64,000 bases of DNA from contig NZ_JBBIXN010000005.1 in assembly GCF_037646455.1 (NCBI RefSeq), positions 310,001 to 374,000 of the forward strand, given 5' to 3'. Numbering within the stretch: the first letter of the stretch is position 1; each line of letters starts with the position of its first letter. The notes under the pieces were generated by a model that had not been told where the DNA came from, searched no databases, and worked only from the letters and a program-made list of their open reading frames with translations. This DNA is from Draconibacterium mangrovi_A (GTDB lineage: Bacteria; Bacteroidota; Bacteroidia; Bacteroidales; Prolixibacteraceae). This document shows, piece by piece, positions 34,926-46,100 of the stretch. Made by a program: the position numbers and the translations under genes.

Positions 34926-35840
34926 ATGAGATCGAACATACTTAAAGGCTATTTTTTCGCGCTGGTTGCCACACTGGCCTTCTCCAATGTATACATATTC
35001 AGCAAAGCCGCTTTAAACGAGGTACACCTCACACAATTCGGGGTTTACTGGTTTGCCATCGGTTTTCTGGTCAGCCTTGGTTTTGCCATTAAAAACAAAA
35101 AGCTGGCGCAAGTTCGCATACTTTCCAAACGTCAGGTTCGAACCCTCATCATTCTGGGAATACTCGAAATTCTTACCACCACCACTTTTTTTCTTTCCGT
35201 AAACATCATCCCCGATCCGTCGGTCACATCCTTCCTCGGAAACATGTTTCCGGTAATGGTTACTTTGGGTGGAGTTGTACTTTTACGCGAACGATTTGGC
35301 TGGATTGAAGCCATCGGCGTGTTTCTGGCACTTGTTGGTGCATTTTTGATCAGCTACACAGGCGGAACAACACTAAAAACGCTGTTTATCAGCGGAACGG
35401 GAATCGTTTTCCTGAATGCCATACTGGCCACTTCGGCCACACTTGTTGTAAAAGTACATGTCAAAAAACTTAGCCCCGAATTGCTGGGACTCAACCGAAC
35501 AGCCTGGCTACTCGTGTATAGTCTGATCATGTTCTTAATCTACAAACAATCTTTTATCATTCCGGTTTCGGCGCTTAAAAATATTGCCGTCGGATCAATA
35601 CTTGGGCCTTTCCTGGCCATTGTTTCGGTATATTATTCGTACACCTACATTGAAGCTTCACGTTCGGCCATCGTTCAAAGTTTAAAGGGAATATTTGTGC
35701 TGATCGGTGCTTTCCTGTTTTTTCACACTTTCCCGGTAAGGCATCAGTTTATTGGTGGAATGATAACGGTAATCGGTGTTTTGGTGATGACACTTGCCAA
35801 GGCCGGCCTCTTTCGAAAATCAAAACAGAATGAAAACTGA
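34926..35840 (+). CDS. EamA-type drug/metabolite transporter
   Basis: Inner-membrane permease of 304 residues with ten hydrophobic segments in two EamA repeats, as in the DMT superfamily (RhaT, YdcZ-like). The first repeat starts GYFFALVATLAFSNVYIFSK and ends VALVGAFLISYTGG-like (LALVGAFLISYTGG); the second begins ISGTGIVFLNAILATSATLV and ends GGMITVIGVLVMTLAKAG. The charged tail is short. Substrate is unknown; exporters of amino acids or metabolites are frequent in this family. It precedes the efflux cluster by 142 bp on the same strand but is probably its own unit given its separate promoter element. Confidence 0.85.
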   Translation: MRSNILKGYFFALVATLAFSNVYIFSKAALNEVHLTQFGVYWFAIGFLVSLGFAIKNKKLAQVRILSKRQVRTLIILGILEILTTTTFFLSVNIIPDPSVTSFLGNMFPVMVTLGGVVLLRERFGWIEAIGVFLALVGAFLISYTGGTTLKTLFISGTGIVFLNAILATSATLVVKVHVKKLSPELLGLNRTAWLLVYSLIMFLIYKQSFIIPVSALKNIAVGSILGPFLAIVSVYYSYTYIEASRSAIVQSLKGIFVLIGAFLFFHTFPVRHQFIGGMITVIGVLVMTLAKAGLFRKSKQNEN

Positions 35841-35982
35841 AATTTCAGTTAAGAAACTATAATTTTAGTTCTTTTTGCATTTTTTTAACACCCTTTCTGA
35901 ATATAAATTTTAATATTGCAACAATATGTTTCGCAAGGCATAGTTTTTGTTAAATAACAAACATCACTCAAAAAAAAACCAT

Positions 35983-37368
35983 ATGAAACGAAAAACCTGG
36001 ATAACGGCAATTATTCTTGTTGCAATTATCCTCGTTGCCTTCGTGGTATTTCCGACCTCAAAGAGCAACAGTTCAGAAATTACAGCAACCGTTCAGAAAG
36101 GTCCGTTTGAAATCCTTGTTTACTCAAGCGGACAATTGGAAGCCCAAAATTCAGAAAACATTGTAGTCCCCGCACAACTTCAAGACCGCGATGTACGCAT
36201 CTACGAAATTAACATTACTGACCTTATTGAAGAAGGATCGGTGGTTGATTCGGGCGATTATGTCGCTACACTCGACCAGAAGACCGTAGAAGAAGTACTA
36301 AATACGGCGCGCGAAGAATTGGAAACCGCAATGAATGAATTTGAAGATGCCAAAATGGATTCGAACCTGACGCTTAGCGGTGTTCGTGACCAGATCATTA
36401 ACGCACGCGAAGAGGTGGAGGAATTCCAGATTGTATTGGATGAATCGGTATATGAATCGCCTTCCGTTATTCGAAAAGCGGAAATGGATCTGGACAAAGC
36501 CCGCAGAAAGCTGGAACAGGAAAAAAACGGGTACGTTTTAAAAGAACGCCAGGCGGAGGCAAAAGTTGAGCGTAAAAAACTGGACGTTCAGCAAAAACAA
36601 ACCCGGGCGGATAAACTCGAAGAGATTTATCACTCGCTCGTGATCTCAGCTCCAAAACACGGAATGGTAATTTACGGGAAAGACAATTCGGGTGAAAAGA
36701 TAAAACCCGGATCAACAGTGACTCCGTGGATGCCGGTAATTGCAACGCTCCCCGATATGTCGTCGATGCTTTCGCTTACTTATGTAAACGAGATCGACAT
36801 TTCGCGACTCGAGAACGGCCAAAGAGTAAAGCTTGGAATCGATGCTATACCTGAAAAAGAACTGGAAGGCGAAGTGGTATCGGTGGCAAATATCGGACAA
36901 CCCATGCCAAAAAGTGATGCTAAAGTTTTTGAAGTAAAAATCAGGATTTTTGGCGATGTGAGTGATCTAAAACCGGCAATGACCACCAGCAATACCATCT
37001 ACACCAATACTTTAACCGACACCACTTTTATCCCGACTGAAGCCATTTTCGAAAACGACTCCCTTCAGTTTGTTTACCTGAAAAAAGGAAACACTGTGAA
37101 GCAGGTTGTTGATCTGGGCGACCAGAACGAGAACATGACACTTATTCGAAAAGGACTCAACGAAGGGGATGTCATTTTACTGACTGTTCCCGAGAATGCT
37201 GAAGAGCTGGCGTTGGAAGGTCTCGACATCTACCAGGAGATTAAAGAACGTAAAATCCGTGAAGAGCTGGAGGAACAAAAGAAAATAGAAGCGGATAAAA
37301 AGAAACCGTATGTACCGAATAACAATAAAAGGGGTAATCCTTCGGGCGGTATGATCATTATTGGTTAA
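35983..37368 (+). CDS. Periplasmic adaptor protein (MacA/HlyD family), first copy
   Basis: Membrane-fusion protein of a tripartite efflux or secretion pump, 461 residues, anchored by one N-terminal helix (WITAIILVAIILVAFVVF) with the body in the periplasm. After the anchor comes a barrel-sandwich half (VQKGPFEILVYSSGQLEAQN), a coiled-coil hairpin of about 110 residues (about 95-205), the second sandwich half (LVISAPKHGMVIYGKDN), and beta-barrel (LPDMSSMLSLTYVNEIDISR). A Lys-rich helix and a Gly-rich tail end it. The start at 35983 is the ATG before the basic MKRKTW. It opens a four-gene cluster with permease, TolC and a second adaptor; a permease follows after 18 nt. Confidence 0.87.
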   Translation: MKRKTWITAIILVAIILVAFVVFPTSKSNSSEITATVQKGPFEILVYSSGQLEAQNSENIVVPAQLQDRDVRIYEINITDLIEEGSVVDSGDYVATLDQKTVEEVLNTAREELETAMNEFEDAKMDSNLTLSGVRDQIINAREEVEEFQIVLDESVYESPSVIRKAEMDLDKARRKLEQEKNGYVLKERQAEAKVERKKLDVQQKQTRADKLEEIYHSLVISAPKHGMVIYGKDNSGEKIKPGSTVTPWMPVIATLPDMSSMLSLTYVNEIDISRLENGQRVKLGIDAIPEKELEGEVVSVANIGQPMPKSDAKVFEVKIRIFGDVSDLKPAMTTSNTIYTNTLTDTTFIPTEAIFENDSLQFVYLKKGNTVKQVVDLGDQNENMTLIRKGLNEGDVILLTVPENAEELALEGLDIYQEIKERKIREELEEQKKIEADKKKPYVPNNNKRGNPSGGMIIIG

Positions 37369-37386
37369 TCTCTAAATACTGAATTC

Positions 37387-38736
37387 ATGAAAGCATATGT
37401 ACAACGTTATGGGCACGATGTAATATCGGGTTTAGAGGCCATTTTTACCAATAAGGTTAAATCATTCCTGACCGCACTGGGTATTATTTTTGGTGTTGCT
37501 GCGGTGATCAGCATGCTGGCAATTGGTAACGGTGCGCAACAGGAAATTCTCGACCAGATAAAAATGGTTGGGGTGAACAATATTATCGTCTCACCAACTG
37601 AAACTAGCATTAACGAAGATGCCGATGAGTCGGGATCAGCGGATGGAGTACAGATCAGCACCAAGAAATTCTCAAAAGGCCTTACGCTGCTCGATGCACA
37701 GGCCATTGAAGAAATTCTGCCAACCGTAAGCAAAGTAAGTCCGGTTATCGATTTTAATTACTCGGCCATACTCAACGGGAAAAGTAAACCGGTTGTGCTG
37801 GAAGGCGTGACCAATTCCTACTTTAAACTGTTTGAAATCGACCTAAGTAATGGCGATCTGTTTACCCAGGAACAAAATGAGAATGGTTTTCCGGTATGCA
37901 TTATCGGCGACAACATCCGCAAAGTATTTTTTAACCAAGAGGATCCGATTGGCAAAAACATCAAATGCGGACAAACCTGGCTTAAAGTGGTAGGTGTGAT
38001 TGAACGCCGTGATTTTACGGCTTCGGCCTCCGATGAAATGGGAATCTCGAGTACCGACAATAAGATTTTTATTCCGGCCAAAACCATGCTGCTTAGGTTT
38101 AAAAACCGATCGCTGGTACGTGCCGACGAAGTTGAAGAATTGATGTCGCGCAGAAACCAGGAATCCGGTTCCTCAGGTTCTGAAAACCTGAATCAACTGG
38201 ATAAGATCATCATACAGGTGGCCGAAACTGAACATTTAAGCAGTACTGCTGAAGTTATTCGCAGAATGATGCTGCGGCGCCACAACGGACTTTACGACTT
38301 TGAAGTAACTATTCCTGAATTGCTGCTGAAGCAACAACAACGGACTAAAAAGATCTTCAACATTGTTTTGGGAGTTATTGCCGGCATCTCACTGATTGTT
38401 GGAGGTATCGGTATTATGAACATTATGCTGGCCTCGGTTATGGAACGAATACGTGAAATTGGCGTGCGACAGGCTATTGGAGCGTCCAGAAAAGACATCA
38501 TTGTACAGTTCCTGTCGGAATCGACCATCATTAGTGTTTCCGGCGGAATTATCGGAATCGTTCTTGGTGTTGTGTTATCAAAAACCATCACCGCAATTTT
38601 TGATATCAGCACCATCGTTTCCGTGTTTTCCATCATTATTTCTTTCGGAGTTTCTGTTCTTGTAGGAGTAATTTTTGGTTACATCCCGGCCAAACGAGCC
38701 GCAGAACAGGATCCTGTTAACTCTCTTCGTTATTAA
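37387..38736 (+). CDS. ABC transporter permease (MacB/FtsX type)
   Basis: Inner-membrane subunit of 449 residues with one helix near the N-terminus (LTALGIIFGVAAVISMLAIG), a periplasmic MacB_PCD-like domain of about 270 residues, and three C-terminal helices (IVLGVIAGISLIVGGIGI, SGGIIGIVLGVVLSKTI, VSVFSIIISFGVSVLVGVIF). VMERIREIGVRQAIGASRKD is the coupling helix that should contact an ATPase. No ATP-binding domain is fused or encoded in the cluster, which is unusual for a MacB-like unit. The tail RAAEQDPVNSLRY is the family ending. It lies between the adaptor and TolC, so its job is likely export across both membranes. Confidence 0.9.
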   Translation: MKAYVQRYGHDVISGLEAIFTNKVKSFLTALGIIFGVAAVISMLAIGNGAQQEILDQIKMVGVNNIIVSPTETSINEDADESGSADGVQISTKKFSKGLTLLDAQAIEEILPTVSKVSPVIDFNYSAILNGKSKPVVLEGVTNSYFKLFEIDLSNGDLFTQEQNENGFPVCIIGDNIRKVFFNQEDPIGKNIKCGQTWLKVVGVIERRDFTASASDEMGISSTDNKIFIPAKTMLLRFKNRSLVRADEVEELMSRRNQESGSSGSENLNQLDKIIIQVAETEHLSSTAEVIRRMMLRRHNGLYDFEVTIPELLLKQQQRTKKIFNIVLGVIAGISLIVGGIGIMNIMLASVMERIREIGVRQAIGASRKDIIVQFLSESTIISVSGGIIGIVLGVVLSKTITAIFDISTIVSVFSIIISFGVSVLVGVIFGYIPAKRAAEQDPVNSLRY

Positions 38737-38754
38737 AAACCAAATCAAGAAACA

Positions 38755-40239
38755 ATGAAAAGAATTAGTATAACACTCATACTTACCCTTCTGTTAAGCT
38801 GTGGTTTGTTGGCACAGAACAAAAAAAGCATGACCCTTCAGGAGGTGATCGCCACTGCCTCGCAGCAATCGCTCGATGCTTTTATTAATAAGAACATGTA
38901 TTTGTCGAGCTACTGGGAGTTCAGGTATTTTAAAGCCGACAGGTTGCCATCGCTTACACTCGATGCTACTCCGTTCAACTACAACCGATCGGTACAAAAA
39001 GTATATAACTACGACGAAAACCGTGATGAATTTGTTGAAAGGGAATCTTTTGATTCTGACCTTTCTTTACTCCTTAATCAAAATGTAGGAATTACCGGGG
39101 GTTCGTTTTTTGTACAGTCAAACCTGAGTATGACTCAAAAACTGGGCGACGAAGAAGTTTCGTCTTTTTCTTCCACACCGTTCATGATCGGTTATTCGCA
39201 AAACATTAATGGTTACAACCAGTTAAAATGGAAAGCGAAAATCGAACCTATCAAATTCGAAAAAGCAAAGAAACAGTTTATACAGGATCAGGAAAATCTT
39301 TCGATAAAAGCTACACGGCTGTTTTTCGATTTGCTGGATGCGCAAATTGAAGTTACTATCTCGGAAACCAATCTCGCGAATGCCGACACCTTATACAACA
39401 TTGGTAAAGGACGTTTTCAGGTGGGAACGGTTACCCAGGATGAACTGCTAGATTTGGAACTGAGTTATATGAACGCACAGCTGGCACTGACCAGAGGTAA
39501 GCTGGCTCTTGATCGTGCGGAAGCTCAACTAAACTCCTTTCTGGGACTGGATAAAAACACACAAGTTGAGTGTATTATTCCGGAGGAACTTCCTCAATTG
39601 GAGATTGATGCTTTAGCTGCAGTGGATAAAGCCATGACCAACAATCCTGATATCATAAATCAACAACAGCGTTTGCTTAGTCAGGATGAGAATGTAAAAG
39701 CGGCAAAAAGTGAAAACGGAATCAGTGGCGATGTTTTTGCGCTGTACGGATTAAATCAGAACTCTGAGGAATTTGACGGGGTGTACAAAGAGCCCCTCGA
39801 CCAGCAACGTTTACGTGTTGGTGTGAATATCCCGATCCTGGATTGGGGAAGACGAAAAGGGCAGTTAATGATGGCTGAAGCTAACCGCGAGGCGGTACGA
39901 CTGAGTATCAACCAGGAAAAGATCGATTTCGAACAAAACGTGATCATGAATGTGATGGAATTTAATTTGCAGGATATGCAGGTTGAAAATTCAGCCAAAG
40001 CCGATACCATTGCAAAAATGCGTTACGATGTTACCCAGCAACGATTCCTGATTGGAAAGCAGGATATCACCCGACTAAACATAGCGCGCACCGAACGCGA
40101 CCAGGCACGCAGAGCATACATAAGTTCCCTGCGCTCATACTGGAATTATTTCTACACCATCAGGTACCTGACGCTTTTCGATTTTGAGCAGGACATTACT
40201 TTATCAGAAGACTTCAATCAAATTGTTGAAAACTACTAA
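38755..40239 (+). CDS. TolC-family outer membrane efflux protein
   Basis: Outer-membrane channel of 494 residues with signal peptide ISITLILTLLLSCGLLAQN. It begins with MTLQEVIATASQQS, the typical start of the OEP fold, and has two long helical repeats with the pattern LDLELSYMNAQLALTRGKL and ALDRAEAQLNSFLG near residue 250, and the C-terminal ITRLNIARTERDQARRAYIS. PVLDWGRRKGQL-like NIPILDWGRRKGQLMMA near 360 is the family start of repeat two. With the cluster's adaptors and permease it would form an envelope-spanning channel. Confidence 0.9.
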   Translation: MKRISITLILTLLLSCGLLAQNKKSMTLQEVIATASQQSLDAFINKNMYLSSYWEFRYFKADRLPSLTLDATPFNYNRSVQKVYNYDENRDEFVERESFDSDLSLLLNQNVGITGGSFFVQSNLSMTQKLGDEEVSSFSSTPFMIGYSQNINGYNQLKWKAKIEPIKFEKAKKQFIQDQENLSIKATRLFFDLLDAQIEVTISETNLANADTLYNIGKGRFQVGTVTQDELLDLELSYMNAQLALTRGKLALDRAEAQLNSFLGLDKNTQVECIIPEELPQLEIDALAAVDKAMTNNPDIINQQQRLLSQDENVKAAKSENGISGDVFALYGLNQNSEEFDGVYKEPLDQQRLRVGVNIPILDWGRRKGQLMMAEANREAVRLSINQEKIDFEQNVIMNVMEFNLQDMQVENSAKADTIAKMRYDVTQQRFLIGKQDITRLNIARTERDQARRAYISSLRSYWNYFYTIRYLTLFDFEQDITLSEDFNQIVENY

Positions 40240-40249
40240 TTCCTGATCC

Positions 40250-41500
40250 ATGGCAAAGTTTAAAAACAAATATATTATACTGGTTGCAGGGGTACTGCTT
40301 CTTGCTGTTGCGGGAGTTTTTATCGCGAAAAAATTTATCGTGAATGAGAATATCTACACGGTTCACTCGGGCTCGTTCGAACTGGCTCTAAGTACCAAAG
40401 GTGAAATTCAGGGGAAGAATGCAGTGCTAATTAATATGCCCGATATACTTCGGAAAAGAGAACTTCGGCTTTATCAACTTCAGATAAAGGACCTGATTGC
40501 AGAAGGAACAGTAGTAAAAAAAGGCGACTGGGTAGCTACCCTCGATGCCGCGACCATTACCCAGCAAATACAAAGAAATAGTCAGGACCTGGAACAGGCC
40601 AGAGCAGAACTTAAAGACGCACAAATCGATTCCACCATTCAACTGACTAATCTTCGCGAAGAACTGGAAGAATTTAATTACGACCTGGAGTACAAAAAAC
40701 TGGAGTTGGAACAGTCGAAATACGAATCGACAGCCTATCAGCGTAAAAAACAAACGGAGTACAACAAAACACTCCGGATGATGGAACAAAAAAGACGCGA
40801 CCTGGAATTAACCCGGCTAAATCTGAAAACGAGAATTCAACGTATTGAGGCCAGGTTCGATCGTTATTCGAGGCACGACCAGATGCTGAAAGAAGGAATG
40901 GTTGCGTGTCGGGTGATGGCACCTAAAGACGGCATCATTCTTTATGCAAAACGCTGGAACGGCACTAAACTTCAGGTTGGTGACAACGTGGATATTTGGA
41001 GGCCGGCAATTGCAACCCTTCCCGATATGTCGGTACTGGTTTCGGAAACTTATGTGCAGGAAATCGACATCACAAAAATTGCACTTGGCGATTCTGTTCT
41101 GATTACCATCGATGCGCTACCCGATAAACAATATACCGGAGTGATATCGAAAATTGCCAACATTGGCCAGGAATTGGCAGGTTACGACACCAAAGTATTC
41201 AGAGTGTTGATCGACCTTGACAAAAAAGACGATGCCATTAAACCAGCAATGACCACTGACAATAAAATCATTTTGAAAAAGCTGGACGATACCATCAAAA
41301 TTCCGCGTGAATATCTTTTGGGAGACAGCAAAACAAATTATGTGCTCATCAAGAAAGAAGGTAAAATCTGGAAAAAAGAGGTAGTCCCCGGGTATGACAA
41401 TGACAACGAAGTTACAATCGTTTCTGGCCTCGACGAGAAGGATAAAATATACACTATCGTGCCAGCCGACCTTGACAGCATTCCTTTTTATAAGGGGTAA
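40250..41500 (+). CDS. Periplasmic adaptor protein (MacA/HlyD family), second copy
   Basis: Paralogue of the first adaptor (35983-37368), 416 residues, starting with a membrane anchor (YIILVAGVLLLAVAGVFIAK). The same modules occur in order: sandwich (VHSGSFELALSTKGEIQGKN), coiled coil (about 100-205), and the C-terminal barrel with ATLPDMSVLVSETYVQEIDI, which parallels ATLPDMSSMLSLTYVNEIDI in the first copy. It lacks the long acidic and Gly-rich tail. Its gene follows tolC by 10 nt, so four genes form one unit. Two adaptors in one pump may form a mixed hexamer, or each may serve a different partner; neither can be told here. Confidence 0.86.
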   Translation: MAKFKNKYIILVAGVLLLAVAGVFIAKKFIVNENIYTVHSGSFELALSTKGEIQGKNAVLINMPDILRKRELRLYQLQIKDLIAEGTVVKKGDWVATLDAATITQQIQRNSQDLEQARAELKDAQIDSTIQLTNLREELEEFNYDLEYKKLELEQSKYESTAYQRKKQTEYNKTLRMMEQKRRDLELTRLNLKTRIQRIEARFDRYSRHDQMLKEGMVACRVMAPKDGIILYAKRWNGTKLQVGDNVDIWRPAIATLPDMSVLVSETYVQEIDITKIALGDSVLITIDALPDKQYTGVISKIANIGQELAGYDTKVFRVLIDLDKKDDAIKPAMTTDNKIILKKLDDTIKIPREYLLGDSKTNYVLIKKEGKIWKKEVVPGYDNDNEVTIVSGLDEKDKIYTIVPADLDSIPFYKG

Positions 41501-41517
41501 AACAGAATCCAAAGACT

Positions 41518-41551
41518 AAAAAAGCGGGCTGAAAATTCAACCCGCTTTTTT
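41518..41551. terminator. Bidirectional terminator after the efflux cluster and susD
   Basis: Arms AAAGCGGG and CCCGCTTT, with flanking A on the left and T on the right, around an inner TGAA/TTCA stem. It is between converging units, so it ends both the efflux operon and the susCD operon. Confidence 0.82.
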
Positions 41552-41578
41552 CTATACAAAAATCTTAATGATCCGGAA

Positions 41579-43162
41579 TTAGTTCTGAACCATATTGGGA
41601 TTGGCGTCGATCTCTCTTTGAGGGATCTGGAACAGCCAGTCATCGTTTTCACTTGGTTTGGCTTGTTTGAAGCCATCCAGGTATAGGTCGGGGCTGGCAC
41701 CTGAATTTGTCAAATCAAGTTCTTCGTCATTTCTCAGCATATCAAAACGGCGATGTCCTTCCAGGAACAATTCGATCCTTCTTTGAACTAAAATTTCATC
41801 AACAAGAGCTTGTCCGGTATTGGTTGATTTTGTGTATCCGGCATCCCTTTCAGAAACGAGCTCAAACAATACATCCTGAGCCGCCCCATCCTGATTCTGA
41901 CGAGCAAGGGCCTCTGCTTCAATTAAATACATTTCAGAAGCTCTCATATGCAATACATCCATAGGAGAAATAGTTGGGCCATCAGACTGCAATAACTTAA
42001 TATGCAGGTAAGGAACCATATTGTGATTACCCGAATTATTTATAATATCCCGGTATTCATCAACTGCAGCATCGTATTCCTCTTCGCTGGCATATCTTCC
42101 GGCATTCTCACCTTTATCCCAGTCGTCGAAAGTACTTGGACAATCTTTCAGAAAAAGATCCTTACGATAATCTGTATCCGAAATCATATCATACAACTCG
42201 TGGTTTATGAATTTAGGATTACTCCTGTTCTGCGAACCGTTAAAGTTGTTTGATGTATAATAGAAGTACGACCAGTAATAAGCTGTTTGGTCCTGAATCA
42301 TTTTAGATCCCCACATCCATTCCGGATTGTCAACAGAGTTAAAACCTGATTTATATTCAGCCTCATCCATTAAAGTATAACCCTGACGAGCTTCATTGGC
42401 AAATTTTGCAGCATTTGACCAATCGCCAATGGTTAAATAAACTCTTGCTGCAACGCCTTTAGCAACATCCACATTCAAATGCGAGATATTAGGTCGGTCA
42501 GAAGCATTGGCAAAATGTGATATTGCGGTGCCAAGATCAGCTGTGATCTGGTCATAAACTTCTTGTACAGTATTACGAGCCAAACCTTCGTATGGAGGTT
42601 CTGTAGCAAGCATAATCGGCACACCCGGATCGGAAGAAGGATTGCCAATCATATATGGCTTGGCAAAAAAGCGAACCAGGTTAAAATGTGCCCAGGCCCG
42701 ATAGGTGTATGCCTGACCTAATACATTATTCAGATCATCGGACTCTTGCAAATCGGCGGCAGCGTTTATAATATTGTTTGCCGATCCAATTACGTTGTAA
42801 TAAAACCACCATGGATATGTTACATCGTTCGAGGTAGCCTGAGTATGTGAGTTCCATTGCAGAAAACTCCTGAACCAACCATTACCTGTACTTGAATGCA
42901 AGGCATCGCTGGCTCCGTATTCTGCCGCAGGTATCATATATTCCTGACCGGCATAATAGCGCACAATATTTGGATTTTGTGCGTAAAGGGTACGATGAAT
43001 ACCATTAATGGCCAGCATCATGTTATCGGTCGATCCCAGGGCAATTTCAGTAGAAACCGAATCTGTAGGAACGGTTTGCAAAAAGTCTTCGCTACATGAA
43101 CTTAAGCCCAGTGCAAATGCAAAAACCATCGAGAATGTTAAAATTTTATATTTTGTCTTCAT
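41579..43162 (-). CDS. RagB/SusD family outer-membrane nutrient-binding lipoprotein
   Basis: Surface lipoprotein of 527 residues that should bind an oligosaccharide or peptide and feed the adjacent SusC porin. The signal FALGLSSCSED places the lipobox Cys near residue 23. The fold signature is seen as QTVPTDSVST, helix YTYRAWAHFNLVRFFAKPY near 150 and the repeat GDWSNAAKFANEARQGY near 250, TPR-like pieces that match SusD-type proteins, and the C-terminal ILVQRRIELFLEGHRRFDML. No polysaccharide-degrading gene, sigma/anti-sigma pair or hybrid sensor is next to it. Confidence 0.92.
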   Translation of the reverse strand: MKTKYKILTFSMVFAFALGLSSCSEDFLQTVPTDSVSTEIALGSTDNMMLAINGIHRTLYAQNPNIVRYYAGQEYMIPAAEYGASDALHSSTGNGWFRSFLQWNSHTQATSNDVTYPWWFYYNVIGSANNIINAAADLQESDDLNNVLGQAYTYRAWAHFNLVRFFAKPYMIGNPSSDPGVPIMLATEPPYEGLARNTVQEVYDQITADLGTAISHFANASDRPNISHLNVDVAKGVAARVYLTIGDWSNAAKFANEARQGYTLMDEAEYKSGFNSVDNPEWMWGSKMIQDQTAYYWSYFYYTSNNFNGSQNRSNPKFINHELYDMISDTDYRKDLFLKDCPSTFDDWDKGENAGRYASEEEYDAAVDEYRDIINNSGNHNMVPYLHIKLLQSDGPTISPMDVLHMRASEMYLIEAEALARQNQDGAAQDVLFELVSERDAGYTKSTNTGQALVDEILVQRRIELFLEGHRRFDMLRNDEELDLTNSGASPDLYLDGFKQAKPSENDDWLFQIPQREIDANPNMVQN

Positions 43163-43184
43163 TGTAGTATACTTTTTCTAATGA

Positions 43185-46100
43185 TTAAAATTGCAAGTTA
43201 AAGCCTAACATGAATGATCTGCTCGGATTGTATGCAAATTCGCTTTGTGTTCCGGAAAAATTATAAGTTGGATTCATTCCTTTTCTTGCAGTAAACAAGT
43301 AAAGGTTCTCTCCGGTTACAAAAACACTTAAACGCCCAACACCCAAACTTTCCAACGTTTGACTTGAGAATTCGTAGCTCAGTGTCACATTTCTGATATT
43401 CAAATAATCAGAAGAAATTAGGAAATAATCAGAAGTGGCATATAAATTAGAGTTGGCATATTGCAAACGTGGAAGTTCGGTTACATCACCCGGATTCATC
43501 CATGAATTTTTCACATCCGGATGGTACGACTCACCAACATTAAGCGAGCTAAGCATACCCTGGTAAACACCATCGATCATTTCACCACCCAATGAGTATG
43601 TGAACAACGCACTCAAGGTGAATCCTTTGTACGTGAATTCATTACCAATTGATCCCTGCAATTTTGGAAAAGCGGAAGCACCAACGTATCCATAATTGGC
43701 TTCATCGGCATCTTTAGTCAATACAGGATCGCCGTTTTCGTCGTAAGCCAACTGTGTCTCTCCAGTCAGTTCACCATTTTCGTCTTCAACATCTTCCCAA
43801 ACATGGAATCGGGTCGCACCGTCATCCGGATCGATGTCGTAATATTTTCTCAGCCAGAAATCATAGATCGAATGTCCCTCGGACCATTTCTTAGTTCCGT
43901 TCACAAACGGTTCCGGGATTGAAGTAATTTCATTTTGGTTAGTCGATCCCATTAAACTAAGATTCCACCTGAAATTACTGGTTCGAACCACATCGCCATT
44001 AAGATTGATTTCCAGTCCTCTGTTATACATTGACGCAATATTTCGAGGTTGCTCCATCAGTCCCATCGTAGGAGGTAAGGGCATGCTATAAAGCAAATCA
44101 TCCGATTTACGATTATACCATTCAATGCTACCGCTCATTCTATCGAACAATGCAAAGTCGACAGCAACATCAAAGGTTTTATTCACCTCCCAGGTAAGTT
44201 CGGTATTACCAACAGTAGACCAGCGGATTCCAGGCTCCTCGGCATTCGGATAGGTTTCGTAAAGCGCCTGGTAACCGTATGATCCAATATTGTCGTTACC
44301 TACCTCACCGTACGATGCTCTCAGTTTCAAGCTATTTACCCAGGCGGTTCCGGCCATAAACTGTTCCTGATCAATTCTCCAACTTCCACCTACAGAGAAG
44401 AAATTACCCCACCTTACATCTTTATGAAAAGCGGAAGACCCATCTCTACGATAAGATCCTTCGATGTAGTATTTATCCATGTAATTGTATTTCAACCTTG
44501 CAAAGTAACCTTCAACGGTTTTATCAGTCGTGTAACTGGTGTTGGTTGAAGTATTAACAAAGTTGTTTAACTCGTAAATACCACTTACGATAAACTGGTT
44601 TTTAAAACCCCTTTGATAGGTGTATTCTCTTTTGTAAGATTCGTGACCTACCAAAACGCTAACATTATGTACCTCATTAAATGTCCTTTCGTACTGGACC
44701 AGTTGGTTGAGGTTGACTGTAGTCCTTGTATACCTCGATACATCCATCCTTCCGGTTGGTGCTCCATCGCCAATCTCTGCGTTCTCAAAACCTTTATACT
44801 GATAATTTTGAATATCAACACCTGCGTTAAAAGTTGCAGTAAGTCCATCCATCAGTGTGAACCTGGCAAAGGATCTGTTTCCAACATTGTTTCGTTTGTA
44901 ATCGTCGCTGTTCCAGTTTAATTCAGCAATGGCATTCCTACCCGCATTAATCGGTCTTGAATATTCACCACCGTCATCGTATTGTTTTTCACCTGCTCCA
45001 TCCAGGATATAATCTCCAGTTGCCTGGTCAACCAAATAAACAGGATAGATAGGAGGAGTCATCCTGGCATTACGCCATGGATTGGCATAGGTCGCTGAGT
45101 TGGAGGAACCTATGTCGCTTTTAATAATAGAACCACTTAGGTTTGTTCCGATCTCTAACCAATCATTAACATCAAAATCAATAGCTAATCTGGTATTGTA
45201 ACGTTCGTAATCAGATTTGATTACATATCCTCTTTCGTCCAAATATCCCATAGAAAAGAAGTAGCTCGTTTTTTCACTACCACCGGTCAGGCTTAAATCG
45301 TAGTTTTGCCGGTATCCCTGTTGTTTGGCAGCATCATACCAATCCACATCAGGGAAGCTTGCCACTGCATTTGGATTGATTTTTCCATCCGATCCAACAA
45401 TCTGGTCGTTAGGAATTCCAACAAAAGGATTATACCTCAGCTGCTGATAAATATTCTCGTAGGCATACGCTCTGGCCTCGGCGATGGAGTTATCGTTATC
45501 AGAGTTGAATCTTGACTGTGCAAAAGCCTCTGCTTGCAATTCGTAGTAATCGTAAGCATCCACCTCTTCGTAATAAGGAAGTGCCTGATTAATAACACCA
45601 GCCTGAGCTTTAAGATTTACTTTCAAGCTTTCGGTACCTTTCGTACCTCTTTTTGTGGTAATGATGATCACACCATTTGCTGCACGAGAACCGTAAAGAG
45701 CTGTTGATGAGGCATCCTTAAGCACTGTCATCGAAGAAATATCGCCGGGGTTAATACTGGAAATATTTCCTTCATACTGAATACCGTCAAGAATGATCAG
45801 TGGATCTGCCGACGTGTTTAAGGTTCCAACTCCCCTGATACGAATTCCCGGTGAACTTCCGGGTTGCCCGGAACCTGCGGTAGTTTGAACACCTGTTGTA
45901 GATCCTGTAAGAATCTGAGCAACATTGGATACAGAACGTGATTCAATTTGTTGCTCTCCAATGACCGCAGCTGATCCGGTTAATGATTCTTTTTTAGCAG
46001 TACCATAAGCCACTACCATAACCTCATCCAAACCAAGTACATCAGGTTCCATTACGGCATTTACAACGTTGCCTTCCACAGGAACCTCTAAGGTTTTAAG

